A DNA stretch of 64,000 bases from positions 1-64,000 of the forward strand of contig NZ_PJMC01000003.1 of NCBI RefSeq assembly GCF_002892795.1. Reading direction: 5' to 3'. The notes under the pieces are model-generated. The model saw only the letters and a program-made list of their open reading frames with translations. It did not search any database and had not been told where the DNA came from. This document shows positions 23,754 through 31,589 of this stretch, piece after piece (position 1 is the stretch's first letter; the number at the start of each line of letters is the position of its first letter). The translations under genes and the position numbers were made by a program. Origin of the DNA: Arthrobacter sp. AFG20 (GTDB lineage Bacteria > Actinomycetota > Actinomycetes > Actinomycetales > Micrococcaceae).

Positions 23754-24089
23754 GTGGAATACATGCTTTTCATCTGTACCGATCCCGCAGCGCCGAAGTA
23801 TGTGGCCGCAGAGGACAACATTGAGGAATGGGGTGCCGAGATGGAAACCCGCGGTGTGGCCCTGCACGGGGACAGGCTGCGTCCTGTGGAGGATGCGACC
23901 ACTGTGACGGTTCGCGGGGGAGAAGTGGTGGTTTCGGCCGGGCCGTTTGCGGAGACGCAGGGGTGGATCGCGGGCTATGACATCATCAAATGCACCGATC
24001 TCGACGAGGCGATCGAGGTGGCGTCCAAGCACCCCATGGCGAAATTCGGCAAGATCGAGATCAGGCCGGTGTGGCCGCTAGGCGAGTAG
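23754..24089 (+). CDS. YCII-related (DGPF domain) protein
   Basis: A 111-residue protein with the YCII/DGPF fold: EYMLFICTDP, MDETRGVALHGDRLRP-like centre, and the conserved FAETQGWIAGYDIIKCTDLDEAIEVASKHP, which corresponds to the usual GPFAETKE...GYY..D..s..eA. Such proteins often sit near ECF sigma factors and have unclear, possibly dehydratase-like, roles. The GTG at 23754 lies 5 bp after AAGGGGAG; an ATG at 23763 is the alternative. Confidence 0.85.
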   Translation: MEYMLFICTDPAAPKYVAAEDNIEEWGAEMETRGVALHGDRLRPVEDATTVTVRGGEVVVSAGPFAETQGWIAGYDIIKCTDLDEAIEVASKHPMAKFGKIEIRPVWPLGE

Positions 24090-24100
24090 CTCTCAGCCCC

Positions 24101-24213
24101 GCTCCGCCCTTAACGTGAGTGGCCGCCGTCGTCCGCTCCGCCCTTAAGGTGAGTGGCCGCCGTCGTCCGCTCCGCCCTTAAGGTGAGTGGCCGCCGTCGT
24201 CCGCTCCGCCTTA
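24101..24213 (+). repeat. Tandem repeat, 34-bp period, running into a stop codon
   Basis: GCTCCGCC begins at 24101, 24135, 24169 and 24203, exactly 34 bp apart; the last copy is truncated. Each unit contains CTTAAGGTGAGTGG or a near-copy. The last copy supplies the TTA that is the stop codon of the minus-strand gene starting at 24468. The sequence differs from the 32-bp family but shares GGTGAG and the position at a gene end. Confidence 0.8.
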
Positions 24214-24468
24214 ACTTTCCAGTTCGGACAGAACGTCTGCCGCGTCCCTGCTGCCGCCGGCGGCGAGGCGCCGAAGTTCTTCGACGTCGCCCTTTTCGGT
24301 GGCGAGCTCGACGAGCTGGTCCGCGGCGTCCTGGCTGCCGTTGGCGGCGAGCTGCCGGAGTAAATCGAAGTCCTCCCGTTCCGCGGCGAGTTCGATAAGT
24401 TCGCCGATTGCATCGGGATCACCGTTGGCGGCCCGGTCGTGGAGTGCGGAGAAATCAGATCCTGACAT
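24211..24468 (-). CDS. Small helical-repeat protein, 85 residues
   Basis: The protein is built from 2.75 copies of a 28-residue unit. Copy 1 begins LHDRAANGDPDAIGELIELA, copy 2 LRQLAANGSQDAADQLVELA and copy 3 LRRLAAGGSRDAADVLSELE. Each copy is probably a helical hairpin, like a Sel1/TPR- or HEAT-type solenoid. It is strongly acidic with no signal peptide. The function is unknown; such short solenoids usually bind another protein. It is divergent from the PadR gene at 24598, and its 3' end abuts a 34-bp tandem repeat. Confidence 0.72.
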   Translation of the reverse strand: MSGSDFSALHDRAANGDPDAIGELIELAAEREDFDLLRQLAANGSQDAADQLVELATEKGDVEELRRLAAGGSRDAADVLSELES

Positions 24469-24554
24469 TGTGGGACCTCCCTTTTGGCGACAACGGTACC
24501 GGTGTCCGGCTCCTCTCCACCAGGCCTTGCAACTCGTCTACTTAGCGTTACTAT

Positions 24555-24571
24555 GTACTGGTAGCTAGTAC
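24555..24571. promoter_or_regulatory. Candidate PadR operator GTACT-N7-AGTAC
   Basis: An inverted repeat in an AT-rich stretch rich in TAC/GTA steps (24548-24578), about 27 bp before the PadR start. PadR proteins commonly repress their own operon from such sites. Confidence 0.45.
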
Positions 24572-24597
24572 TACTAAGTAGCTGGAGGAGGTGTCCG

Positions 24598-24927
24598 GTG
24601 GGCAGGCAAATGACGGAGATGCTCAAAGGGACGCTGGAGGGCATCGTTCTTGCCCTCCTCACCGGGAAACCGGCGTACGGATACGAGATCACAACGCTGC
24701 TCAGGGACAGGGGCTTCGCCGATATCGCCGAGGGAACCGTGTATGCGCTGCTGGTGAGGACCGAGCAAAAGGGTCTTGTCGACGTCGAGAAGCGTCCGTC
24801 AGAGAAAGGCCCGCCGCGCAAGGTGTACACGCTCAACACCCAGGGCGACGAGTACCTGAAGGAGTTCTGGACAACATGGAGCTTTCTGGCCGAGCGGCTC
24901 GAACAGCTCCGCGATGAAGGGAATTAG
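24598..24927 (+). CDS. PadR-family transcriptional regulator
   Basis: A 109-residue winged-helix protein: MLKGTLEGIVLALLTGKPAYGYEI, then FADIAEGTVYALLVRTEQKGLV and the wing GPPRKVYTLNTQGDEYL. This is the classic PadR N-terminal domain followed by one dimerising helix. It starts at a GTG with GGAGGAGG about 10 nt upstream. It heads a four-gene unit (PadR, DUF1048 protein, ABC ATPase, ABC permease) with gaps of 2 bp or less. It probably represses that unit until a drug or membrane-active ligand binds. Confidence 0.88.
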   Translation: MGRQMTEMLKGTLEGIVLALLTGKPAYGYEITTLLRDRGFADIAEGTVYALLVRTEQKGLVDVEKRPSEKGPPRKVYTLNTQGDEYLKEFWTTWSFLAERLEQLRDEGN

Positions 24928-24929
24928 GC

Positions 24930-25298
24930 ATGGCCATGGGATGGATAGAGCAGGTCACCGGCTCGCTCGAACAGAAAAAGCAGTACAAGCAGTACAAGGC
25001 ACGCACCAAGCAGCTTCCCGCGAACTATCGCACAGCGATCGATGCCTTGGAGCGGTACCTGACGTACTTCGGGGCGATCACAAAAGGGGAGACCCTGGTG
25101 AAGATGCTCGAGGATCTGGCGGATCTCTTCGAGCAGAGCGCGGCTGGCGGAACCCCGGTCCGGGAGATCGTCGGGGAGGACCCTGTGGAGTTCGCGGAGA
25201 CGTTTCTCCAGAACTACTCGGAGGGACAGTGGATCAGCAAGGAGCGGAGACGGCTCAGCGAGGCAATCGCGAGCGTTGCGAAGGAGGAAGTCCCATGA
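24930..25298 (+). CDS. DUF1048-family protein
   Basis: A 122-residue cytoplasmic helical protein, rich in Lys, Gln and Tyr at the start (LEQKKQYKQYKARTKQLPANYRTAIDALERYL) and Glu-rich later (GEDPVEFAETFLQNYSEGQWISKERRRL). DUF1048 proteins are frequently encoded between a PadR gene and an ABC exporter, as here, but their role is unknown. It follows PadR by 2 bp and overlaps the ATPase start by 4 bp (ATGA). Confidence 0.85.
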   Translation: MAMGWIEQVTGSLEQKKQYKQYKARTKQLPANYRTAIDALERYLTYFGAITKGETLVKMLEDLADLFEQSAAGGTPVREIVGEDPVEFAETFLQNYSEGQWISKERRRLSEAIASVAKEEVP

Positions 25299-26128
25299 GC
25301 GTCAGCGCTTCAGCCGTTCCTGCCATTCGCGTGCGGGGCATGGAGAAGTCGTACAAGTCTTTGCAGGTACTGCGCGGCGTGGACTTCGACGTGGCGGCGG
25401 GCAGCATCTTCGCCCTTCTCGGCTCGAACGGGGCAGGTAAGACCACGATGGTGCGGATCCTGTCCACACTGTTAAAGCCCGACGGCGGCACGGCCACCGT
25501 GAATGGGTTCGGCGTTGCGTCGGAACCAGTCCGAGTTCGGGAATCCATCAGTCTGACCGGACAGTTCGCCGCGGTGGACGAGATCCTCTCGGGCCGGGAG
25601 AACCTGATGCTGGTAGCCAGGCTGCGGCAGCTGAAGGACCCCGGCAAGGTGGCGGATGATCTGCTGGCGCGCTTCGACCTCGCCGGCGCGGGATCGCGGA
25701 AGGTGTCCACGTATTCCGGAGGCATGCGCCGCCGCCTCGACATCGCCATGAGCCTGATCGGGGAGCCGAAGGTGATCTTCCTTGATGAGCCGACGACGGG
25801 GCTCGACCCCGAAGCGCGCATCGAAGTGTGGCAGGTTGTCAAGGAGCTGGCCAAGCAGGGGACCACCGTTCTGCTCACCACGCAGTACCTCGACGAGGCC
25901 GAGCAACTCGCGGACTGGATCGCCATTCTTCATGGGGGGCGGATCATTGCCAACGGCACGCTCGCCGAGCTGAAGCGGCTGCTGCCGCCGGGCGAGGTCC
26001 AGTACGTCGAAAAGCAGCCGACCCTGGAGGACATCTTCCTCGCACTGGTGGGGAAGGACGACAAAGTCGGGTCGAGTGCCACACCAGTCGTCGCATCAAG
26101 CGTCGCATCACGTGAGGACCGGCCATGA
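25295..26128 (+). CDS. ABC exporter ATP-binding protein, DrrA-like
   Basis: A 277-residue ABC ATPase with Walker A GSNGAGKTT (about 43-51), signature YSGGMRRRLD, Walker B VIFLDEPTTGLD and switch TTQYLDEAEQLA. The C-terminal region LPPGEVQYVEKQPTLEDIFLAL is shortened relative to DrrA. DrrA-type ATPases energise export of daunorubicin-like drugs or other hydrophobic compounds. The ATG at 25295 overlaps the DUF1048 stop. Longer frames upstream are artefacts of the overlapping gene. It overlaps the permease gene by 4 bp. Confidence 0.9.
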   Translation: MSVSASAVPAIRVRGMEKSYKSLQVLRGVDFDVAAGSIFALLGSNGAGKTTMVRILSTLLKPDGGTATVNGFGVASEPVRVRESISLTGQFAAVDEILSGRENLMLVARLRQLKDPGKVADDLLARFDLAGAGSRKVSTYSGGMRRRLDIAMSLIGEPKVIFLDEPTTGLDPEARIEVWQVVKELAKQGTTVLLTTQYLDEAEQLADWIAILHGGRIIANGTLAELKRLLPPGEVQYVEKQPTLEDIFLALVGKDDKVGSSATPVVASSVASREDRP

Positions 26129-26886
26129 GCAAGCATTTCTTCGGCGACACGGCCGTCCTGCTGGGCCGCTCCCTGCGCCATATCAGCCGCAGCCCGGACA
26201 CGATCATTACGACGGCGATCACGCCGGTCGCCCTCATGCTGCTGTTTGTCTACGTGTTCGGCGGCGCTATCAAGACAGGCGCCGACAACTACATCAATTA
26301 CCTGCTTCCCGGGATCATGCTGATCGCGATCGCGTCCGGCATCGCGTACACCGCCGTCCGGTTGTTCACCGACATGAAGAGCGGCATTTTCGAGCGCTTC
26401 CAGTCCATGCCGATCGCACGGTCGTCGGTGCTGTGGGCCCATGTCCTGACATCCCTGGCAGCCAACGGGCTCTCGCTCGTGATCATCGTGCTGGTTGCTT
26501 TGGTCATGGGTTTCCGGACGTCGGCAGGCCCGCTGGAGTGGCTCGCCGTCGTCGGAATCCTCACGCTGTTCACGCTGGCACTCACTTGGATCGCAGTCAT
26601 CGCCGGCTTGTCAGCGAAGTCCGTGGACGGCGCCGGCGGTTTCTCCTACCCGCTGATCTTCCTGCCGTTCATCAGTTCGGCCTTCGTCCCCACGGCCACC
26701 ATGCCGGGACCCGTGCGGGCGTTCGCCGAGAACCAGCCGGTCACGTCGATCGTCAACACCATCCAGGACCTGTTTGCGCAACGGCCGGTCGGCGTCGACA
26801 TTTGGATTGCCCTGGCCTGGTGCCTCGGGATCCTCGTTCTCGCGTACGTCTTGGCCATGGCGGCTTACCGGCGCAAGATCACGTAG
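26125..26886 (+). CDS. ABC-2 transporter permease, DrrB-like
   Basis: A 253-residue membrane protein with six predicted helices. Family segments include SPDTIITTAITPVALMLLFV near the N-terminus, KSGIFERFQSMPIARSS after the second helix and the conserved FLPFISSAFVPTATMPGPVRAFAENQPVT. It forms an exporter with the ATPase, whose stop overlaps its start. The substrate is unknown; drug or antibiotic export under PadR control is the family precedent. Confidence 0.9.
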   Translation: MSKHFFGDTAVLLGRSLRHISRSPDTIITTAITPVALMLLFVYVFGGAIKTGADNYINYLLPGIMLIAIASGIAYTAVRLFTDMKSGIFERFQSMPIARSSVLWAHVLTSLAANGLSLVIIVLVALVMGFRTSAGPLEWLAVVGILTLFTLALTWIAVIAGLSAKSVDGAGGFSYPLIFLPFISSAFVPTATMPGPVRAFAENQPVTSIVNTIQDLFAQRPVGVDIWIALAWCLGILVLAYVLAMAAYRRKIT

Positions 26887-26952
26887 GGCTGCGTGGGCCT
26901 TGGTCGCTTCAACCGAAACACTTCTGCGGACTGCAGGAGCGTTTGGGTTTAG

Positions 26953-27116
26953 GCGACTGGACGTGAGGACGCGTGGGGCTTTGGGCGACTGGACGTGAGG
27001 ACGCGTCTGATGTCCCGCACGCTTCCTCACTTTTCGTCGCTTCATGCCCAACGCTCCCTCACTCTTGCCGGTTTCCCGGGAACGCTCCCTCACAAGTTGC
27101 CGGTATATCCCGAACG
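26953..27116. repeat. 32-bp repeat units in opposing orientations
   Basis: Forward units begin at 26953 and 26985 (GCGACTGGACGTGAGGACG), 32 bp apart. Reverse units begin at 27022 (CTTCCTCAC), 27054 and 27085 (CTCCCTCAC). The two sets face each other at about 27010-27020. More degenerate unit ends can be seen back to about 26905. The 270-bp gap between the convergent permease and HAAS-like genes (26887-27156) is largely made of these repeats. Confidence 0.75.
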
Positions 27117-27156
27117 TCGTCTTAACTAGGCCGCCGAACAGCGGTGAGCACTGGAT

Positions 27157-27552
27157 CTAGGCCGGTACACCTTGAGTGAGCCGCGGTGCCGGTCTCAGGT
27201 AGTCGACAAGAAATCCGATGAGGTTGCCGCCGAAGACCAATGCCAATGCCGGCATGAGCGATATGGGTCCCACGTACGTCCGGATGTCAACGCCGACGAA
27301 CATCAGGAGGACTGTTACCAGCACGTACGCGAGAGCCAGCAGCGTAGCGACGGCGCCGACGACCTTCCCCCGTGACCAGCGGCTCCTCTTCGGAAACTGC
27401 TTGGCATACTCAGCGGCAGTGCCAAATTCATTTCTCGCTGGCACTCCTGTAGCCGCTTCATGCGACCGAACATCTTCCAATGATTCAGCGATTTCACGTT
27501 CCGAGAATCCGCGTATCCGGAGATTAAAGGCGAGGTCACGCTCGTATTTCAT
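27157..27552 (-). CDS. HAAS/DUF1700-like small membrane protein
   Basis: A 131-residue protein. The N-terminal 60 residues (MKYERDLAFNLRIRGFSEREIAESLEDVRSHEAATG) resemble the HAAS helical domain that pairs with PadR-like regulators. Two transmembrane helices follow (about 66-88 and 95-117). Such PadR-HAAS pairs are thought to link transcription to a membrane event. It overlaps the upstream padR gene by 4 bp (ATGA), so the two are co-translated. Confidence 0.75.
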   Translation of the reverse strand: MKYERDLAFNLRIRGFSEREIAESLEDVRSHEAATGVPARNEFGTAAEYAKQFPKRSRWSRGKVVGAVATLLALAYVLVTVLLMFVGVDIRTYVGPISLMPALALVFGGNLIGFLVDYLRPAPRLTQGVPA

Positions 27553-27893
27553 GGGGTTTCCTGTCTGTCTGCCCGAAAATTCTTCAGCACTTCATCCATC
27601 TGAGACCACGCATTCGCCGCTCTTGCCAACTCACGGCGGCCGTGTTCTGTGATGGTGAACTGTTTGCGTCCGGGCCCTGCTGTGTCGTGCTGCCACTCAT
27701 GGCCGACGAGGCCTTGGTCTTCCAGGCGTTTCAACAGCGGATACAAGGTTCCGCCTTTGATCTTGGGGAACCCGCGGGAGCTCAACACTTCGAGCATGGC
27801 GTAACCGTGCATCTCTCCGTTCGTCAGCACCGCGAGTACCGCATGCGGCAGAGCTGCCCTGGTCAGCTCCTGTTGCCAGTCGATTTCATGCAC
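27549..27893 (-). CDS. PadR-family transcriptional regulator (second)
   Basis: A 114-residue winged-helix protein with LPHAVLAVLTNGEMHGYAMLEVL, FPKIKGGTLYPLLKRLEDQGLV and the wing GPGRKQFTITEHGRREL. This is a typical short PadR-s1-type regulator. It forms a two-gene operon with the HAAS-like membrane protein. A TAGT-CGC-ACTA palindrome lies 8 bp before its start. It is unrelated in detail to the PadR at 24598, although the two modules are neighbours. Confidence 0.88.
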   Translation of the reverse strand: MHEIDWQQELTRAALPHAVLAVLTNGEMHGYAMLEVLSSRGFPKIKGGTLYPLLKRLEDQGLVGHEWQHDTAGPGRKQFTITEHGRRELARAANAWSQMDEVLKNFRADRQETP

Positions 27894-27900
27894 ATTTAGA

Positions 27901-27911
27901 TAGTCGCACTA
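27901..27911. promoter_or_regulatory. Palindrome TAGT-CGC-ACTA before padR
   Basis: A short perfect inverted repeat in the only AT-rich part of this promoter region, next to a TACTTAGG that could be a -10. Probable autoregulatory site of the PadR at 27549. Confidence 0.4.
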
Positions 27912-27985
27912 CTTAGGTTGCATGGCAAGCTTCACCGTACAACGCGCGCGAACCAGCAGCCGAATCAGCAGGTGATCGGTGTGAG

Positions 27986-28273
27986 GCGACGGGATGTGAG
28001 GAGGCGTCGGGTGGGAGGCGACAGGATGTGAGGAGGCGTCGGGTGTGAGGCGACGGGACGTGAGGAGGCGTCGGGTGGGAGGCGACGGGATGTGAGGAGG
28101 CGTCGGGTGGGAGGCGACGGGATGTGAGGAAGGGTCCGGTAGGAGGCGACGGGACGTGAGGAGGCGTCGGGTGGGAGGCGACGGGATGTGGGGAAGCGTC
28201 GGGTGGGAGGCGACGGGATGTGAGGAGGGGTTGGGGTTTGGGCGACGGGATGTGAGGAGGCGTTTGGTGGCTG
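27986..28273 (+). repeat. Nine-unit tandem array with exact 32-bp period
   Basis: GCGAC begins at 27986, 28018, 28050, 28082, 28114, 28146, 28178, 28210 and 28242, with no drift in period. Each unit reads approximately GCGACGGGATGTGAGGAGG followed by CGTCGGGTGGGAG. In these units CGACG can pair with CGTCG around a 13-nt loop. The last unit ends at 28273, directly before the stop codon of the PucR gene (28274-28276). There are no variable spacers, so it is not a CRISPR. It fills most of the 380-bp gap between padR and pucR. Confidence 0.9.
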
Positions 28274-29875
28274 CTAGGGGAGTGGGGCCAGGCGGGTTGC
28301 CAGGTGCAGGCCGACGAGGCGGCCCGTGCCCCGGGGATCACCGCCGCAGAGGTCGAAGATGCGCTGCAGCCGGTGGTACATCGACTGCCGTTCCAGGTGC
28401 AGCTCGCGTGCCGCCTGCGCAGTGTTGCAACCGGAGTCGAGCCACACCGTCAGAGTATGGAGCAGCTGCGAGTTCCGCTGCTCGTCGTGCTCAAGGATGG
28501 GCCCCAGCGTCCGGCGGACGAAATCGCGGCAGGCGCCGGCATCGATGCTCTCGGCAGCCAGGCGTTCCGCGCTAAACGCGTCGGCATCCCGCACCTGCCG
28601 GGAGCCACCGCCGGGCCGGCCAGTCCGCGGGGCCAAGTCCAGCGTCCGCCGGCCCTCCGACATGGACCAGGCCGCCTCGCCAATGCCCTGCCCCAGAGGT
28701 CCGACGGCGATCGCGGAACCTTCCGGGACTTCCAAATTGCCCAGAGCCTCGATCAGCAACGACCGCGCGGCCCGGGTTCCCTCGCGCGGGAGGCCGGCCA
28801 GAGCGATGAGCTCCAGCTTGTCGGCATAGCTGGCAGCATGCGGAACCGCCCCGGCCAGGACCGCGTCCAGCGCCGGGCGCAGCCGGCCCGATGCGGCGGA
28901 ACGGATCATGACGGCGGCTACCGGACCGTCGACGGCGAACCCCGCCGCCGCGCCGAGCTGCTCCAGCCGCCACGGCTGGGCGCCGGAATGGGCTGCGCGC
29001 ATCAGCTCCGCCCCCGCCAGCTCCTTCAGGCCGGGCGGCATCCGCTGCAGCAGGGCAAGGCCAAGAATGTCGACGGACCGTTCACCCGCCACCCGGACAA
29101 ACGTCGGGTCGATCCCTTCGGGCAGCTCCAGCTCCAGCCGGGCGGCCAGAACACCGCGGACCGGAACCTCGACCGCCGTCGTACTCACTGTCCCCGAACC
29201 GCCGGTTCCCAAGGCACCGGTCCCCGAACCGCCGGTTGGCGGACCGGCGGCGGAACCGCCGCCGTCGGCCGTTCCAGCACCGGTTCCCGGACCGCCGCCC
29301 GAACCCCCGCCGTCGGCCGCTCCGGCACTCCCCAGCGTCAGTCCCGCCGGCGACACCAAACGGACGCTGGTCCCGGTCTGTTCGGCGAGCACGCCGAGCA
29401 CCTCATCCAGCCCGCCGCCGTGGGCGAGCGCGGCGGCCATGGCGTGGCTGATCTCGTCGCCGCGCTGCAGCAGTTCCACGGACTGGCTGACCAGGATGGA
29501 GTTGATTTCCTGCATGATGCCCACGAAGGGCGCCACCTTGCGGAACTCGAACAGCGGCAGGCCGTTGGACTCGGCAGCAACCAGCATCGACTCGGGAATG
29601 TCCGGCAGGGAAGGCCCGGTCTCGATGGCCAGGGCCGCCACGCCGCGGCTCGCCAGTTCGCGCACGTAGCCGACCCGCCGCCCATCGGTAGCCGTGGCCA
29701 GGGCCTGCCCGCCGCTGAGGAGAAGCTCGCCGCCGCGCAGCAGGGGAGCGATGTCCAGAACCTCGCTGGAGTGGACCCACCGCACCTGCCGGCCGGGCAC
29801 GCTGTCCGGGGAGGCGCGCAGCAGCGGGTCAGCCGCCTGGACGGTCTGGTGCTTCAGGACGTCTTCGAGGAACAC
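28274..29875 (-). CDS. PucR-family transcriptional regulator
   Basis: A 533-residue regulator. The N-terminal PucR domain (about 5-125) has HSSEVLDIAPLLRGGELLLSGG and LPLFEFRKVAPFVGIMQEIN. A central region is interrupted by a Gly/Thr/Ser-rich linker of about 45 residues (near 188-235). The C-terminal HTH_30 domain (about 465-530) has LLHTLTVWLDSGCNTAQAARELHLERQSMYHRLQRI. PucR proteins control purine and related nitrogen catabolism. It is divergent from the NCS1 permease gene with about 130 bp between, which suggests it regulates the permease and amidohydrolase. Its stop codon abuts the nine-unit repeat array. Confidence 0.88.
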   Translation of the reverse strand: MFLEDVLKHQTVQAADPLLRASPDSVPGRQVRWVHSSEVLDIAPLLRGGELLLSGGQALATATDGRRVGYVRELASRGVAALAIETGPSLPDIPESMLVAAESNGLPLFEFRKVAPFVGIMQEINSILVSQSVELLQRGDEISHAMAAALAHGGGLDEVLGVLAEQTGTSVRLVSPAGLTLGSAGAADGGGSGGGPGTGAGTADGGGSAAGPPTGGSGTGALGTGGSGTVSTTAVEVPVRGVLAARLELELPEGIDPTFVRVAGERSVDILGLALLQRMPPGLKELAGAELMRAAHSGAQPWRLEQLGAAAGFAVDGPVAAVMIRSAASGRLRPALDAVLAGAVPHAASYADKLELIALAGLPREGTRAARSLLIEALGNLEVPEGSAIAVGPLGQGIGEAAWSMSEGRRTLDLAPRTGRPGGGSRQVRDADAFSAERLAAESIDAGACRDFVRRTLGPILEHDEQRNSQLLHTLTVWLDSGCNTAQAARELHLERQSMYHRLQRIFDLCGGDPRGTGRLVGLHLATRLAPLP

Positions 29876-30008
29876 TGATCTTACACTCCGTCATAGGTCA
29901 GGCGATTCTGCTAGACAGATCGTACCTTGTTGCTGTGATGTGGCGCACATACGCTTAAGTCATCCCTTCTTCACGGAGGCTCTTCTTCCTCATACGGAGG
30001 CTTTTCCG

Positions 30009-31541
30009 ATGCACAACTCCTCAACACCGCAGTCCGGGCCCGCAATGGAGCAGGCCGAGGACTTCGAAGCCTGGCTCCAGCCCATTCCCGAATCCGCGCG
30101 CACCCGCAAGGTCTCCGGCCAGTTCTGGATCTGGGCCGGCGCAAACCTCGCCCCGATCAACTGGGTCCTCGGCGCCCTGGGCATCAATCTCGGACTGGGG
30201 TTCGCCGACACCGTCACCGTCCTGGTCCTGGGCAACCTGATCGGCATGCTGCTCTTCGGCTGCTTCGTCCTGCTCGGCCAAAAGACCGGCGCCACCGGCA
30301 TGGTCCTGGCCCGGGCCGCGTTCGGCCGCCGCGGCAACTACCTACCGGCCGCCATCCAGGCGCTGCTGGTGGTGGGCTGGTGCGCCGTCAACACCTGGAT
30401 CATCCTCGATCTGGTCATGGCCCTGTTCGGCACGTTGGGCTGGGTGGATCCTGCCGCCCACAACTATGCCTGGAAGATCGGCGTCGCCACGTTCATCATG
30501 GCCGCCCAGGTCGCCATCGCCTGGTTCGGCTACAAGGCAATCGCCGCCTTCGAAAAATGGACTGTGCCCCCCACCATCATCATCCTGGCAGTCATGTCCG
30601 CCGTCGCGTGGTTCGGCCTCAAGATCGACTGGACCTACGCCGGCCCCGCAGGCAACATCCTGGAAGGCTCCGAGCGGATCGCCGCCATGAGCGCGGTGAT
30701 GACGGCCATCGGCATCGGCTGGGGCATCACCTGGTTCACCTATGCCGCCGACTACTCCCGCTTCGTCAGCACCACCGTGCCCAAGAAAAAGGTCTACCTG
30801 GCCTCCGTCCTGGGCCAGTTCATCCCCGTCGTATGGCTCGGCGTCCTCGGCGCCAGCCTCGCCACCAACAGCGGTGAAGTGGACCCCGGCAAGCTCATTG
30901 TCCAGAACTTCGGTGCCATGGCGCTGCCTGTGCTCCTGATGGTGCTGCACGGCCCCATCGCCACGAACATCCTGAACATCTACACCTTCTCGGTGGCCAC
31001 GCAGGCCCTGGACATCACCATCAGCCGCCGCAAACTCAACCTGTTCGTCGGCGTCTTCTCGCTCATCGCCGTCGTCTACTTCATCTTCCAGGAGGACTTC
31101 GCCGCCGTTCTCGACGCCTGGCTGATCGGCCTGGTGGCCTGGGTGGCTGCCTGGGGCGGCGTGATGCTGGTGCACTTCTTCTGGCTGGAGAAGCGCTGGC
31201 CCGGCAACGTGGAACGGCTGTTCGACGGCGTCGGCACCCGCCGCCTGCCTGTGGTCAACTGGGCCGGTGTGACGTCGCTGCTCGCCGGCATCGTGGCCAC
31301 CTGGCTGTTCATGTACGGACTGGTTCCGGTAATGCAGGGCCCGATTGCGGTCGCCCTGGGCGGCTGGGACCTGTCCTGGCTGGCGGGCGGGCTCACCAGC
31401 GCCGCGGTCTACGCGGTTCTCGGCCCCCGGCTGCACCGGCCGTACGTGACGGTGACGTCCGACGGCGGCCGTGCGGCTGTTGCGGCCAGCGCACCTGACG
31501 CTGCGGAGGCACCCCAGCCGGTTCCCGCCGTCGAACTCTAG
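30009..31541 (+). CDS. NCS1-family permease (purine/cytosine type)
   Basis: A 510-residue permease with about 12 helices. Family segments include the N-terminal RTRKVSGQFWIWAGANLAPINWVLG, MVLARAAFGRRGNYLPA, the helix-6 stretch GIGWGITWFTYAADYSRFV and the following PKKKVYLAS. NCS1 proteins take up nucleobases, allantoin, hydantoins or related imides with Na+ or H+. The ATG at 30009 has CGGAGG 8 nt upstream. Downstream by 48 bp is a CE4/PuuE-like hydrolase, so the substrate is probably what that enzyme opens, for example allantoin or a cyclic imide (inference). Confidence 0.88.
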   Translation: MHNSSTPQSGPAMEQAEDFEAWLQPIPESARTRKVSGQFWIWAGANLAPINWVLGALGINLGLGFADTVTVLVLGNLIGMLLFGCFVLLGQKTGATGMVLARAAFGRRGNYLPAAIQALLVVGWCAVNTWIILDLVMALFGTLGWVDPAAHNYAWKIGVATFIMAAQVAIAWFGYKAIAAFEKWTVPPTIIILAVMSAVAWFGLKIDWTYAGPAGNILEGSERIAAMSAVMTAIGIGWGITWFTYAADYSRFVSTTVPKKKVYLASVLGQFIPVVWLGVLGASLATNSGEVDPGKLIVQNFGAMALPVLLMVLHGPIATNILNIYTFSVATQALDITISRRKLNLFVGVFSLIAVVYFIFQEDFAAVLDAWLIGLVAWVAAWGGVMLVHFFWLEKRWPGNVERLFDGVGTRRLPVVNWAGVTSLLAGIVATWLFMYGLVPVMQGPIAVALGGWDLSWLAGGLTSAAVYAVLGPRLHRPYVTVTSDGGRAAVAASAPDAAEAPQPVPAVEL

Positions 31542-31589
31542 ATCCTTCTGCACCTCTCCACTTCGCCCCCTGACGAAAGGAACCCCGGC

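Noticed and set aside
24914..25294. Longer start for the DrrA-like ATPase
   Set aside because: This stretch is the out-of-frame reading of the DUF1048 gene. The ATG at 25295 overlaps its stop, as is typical for coupled genes.
27986..28273. Nine-unit array considered as a CRISPR
   Set aside because: Units are contiguous with no variable spacers, and no cas genes are near.
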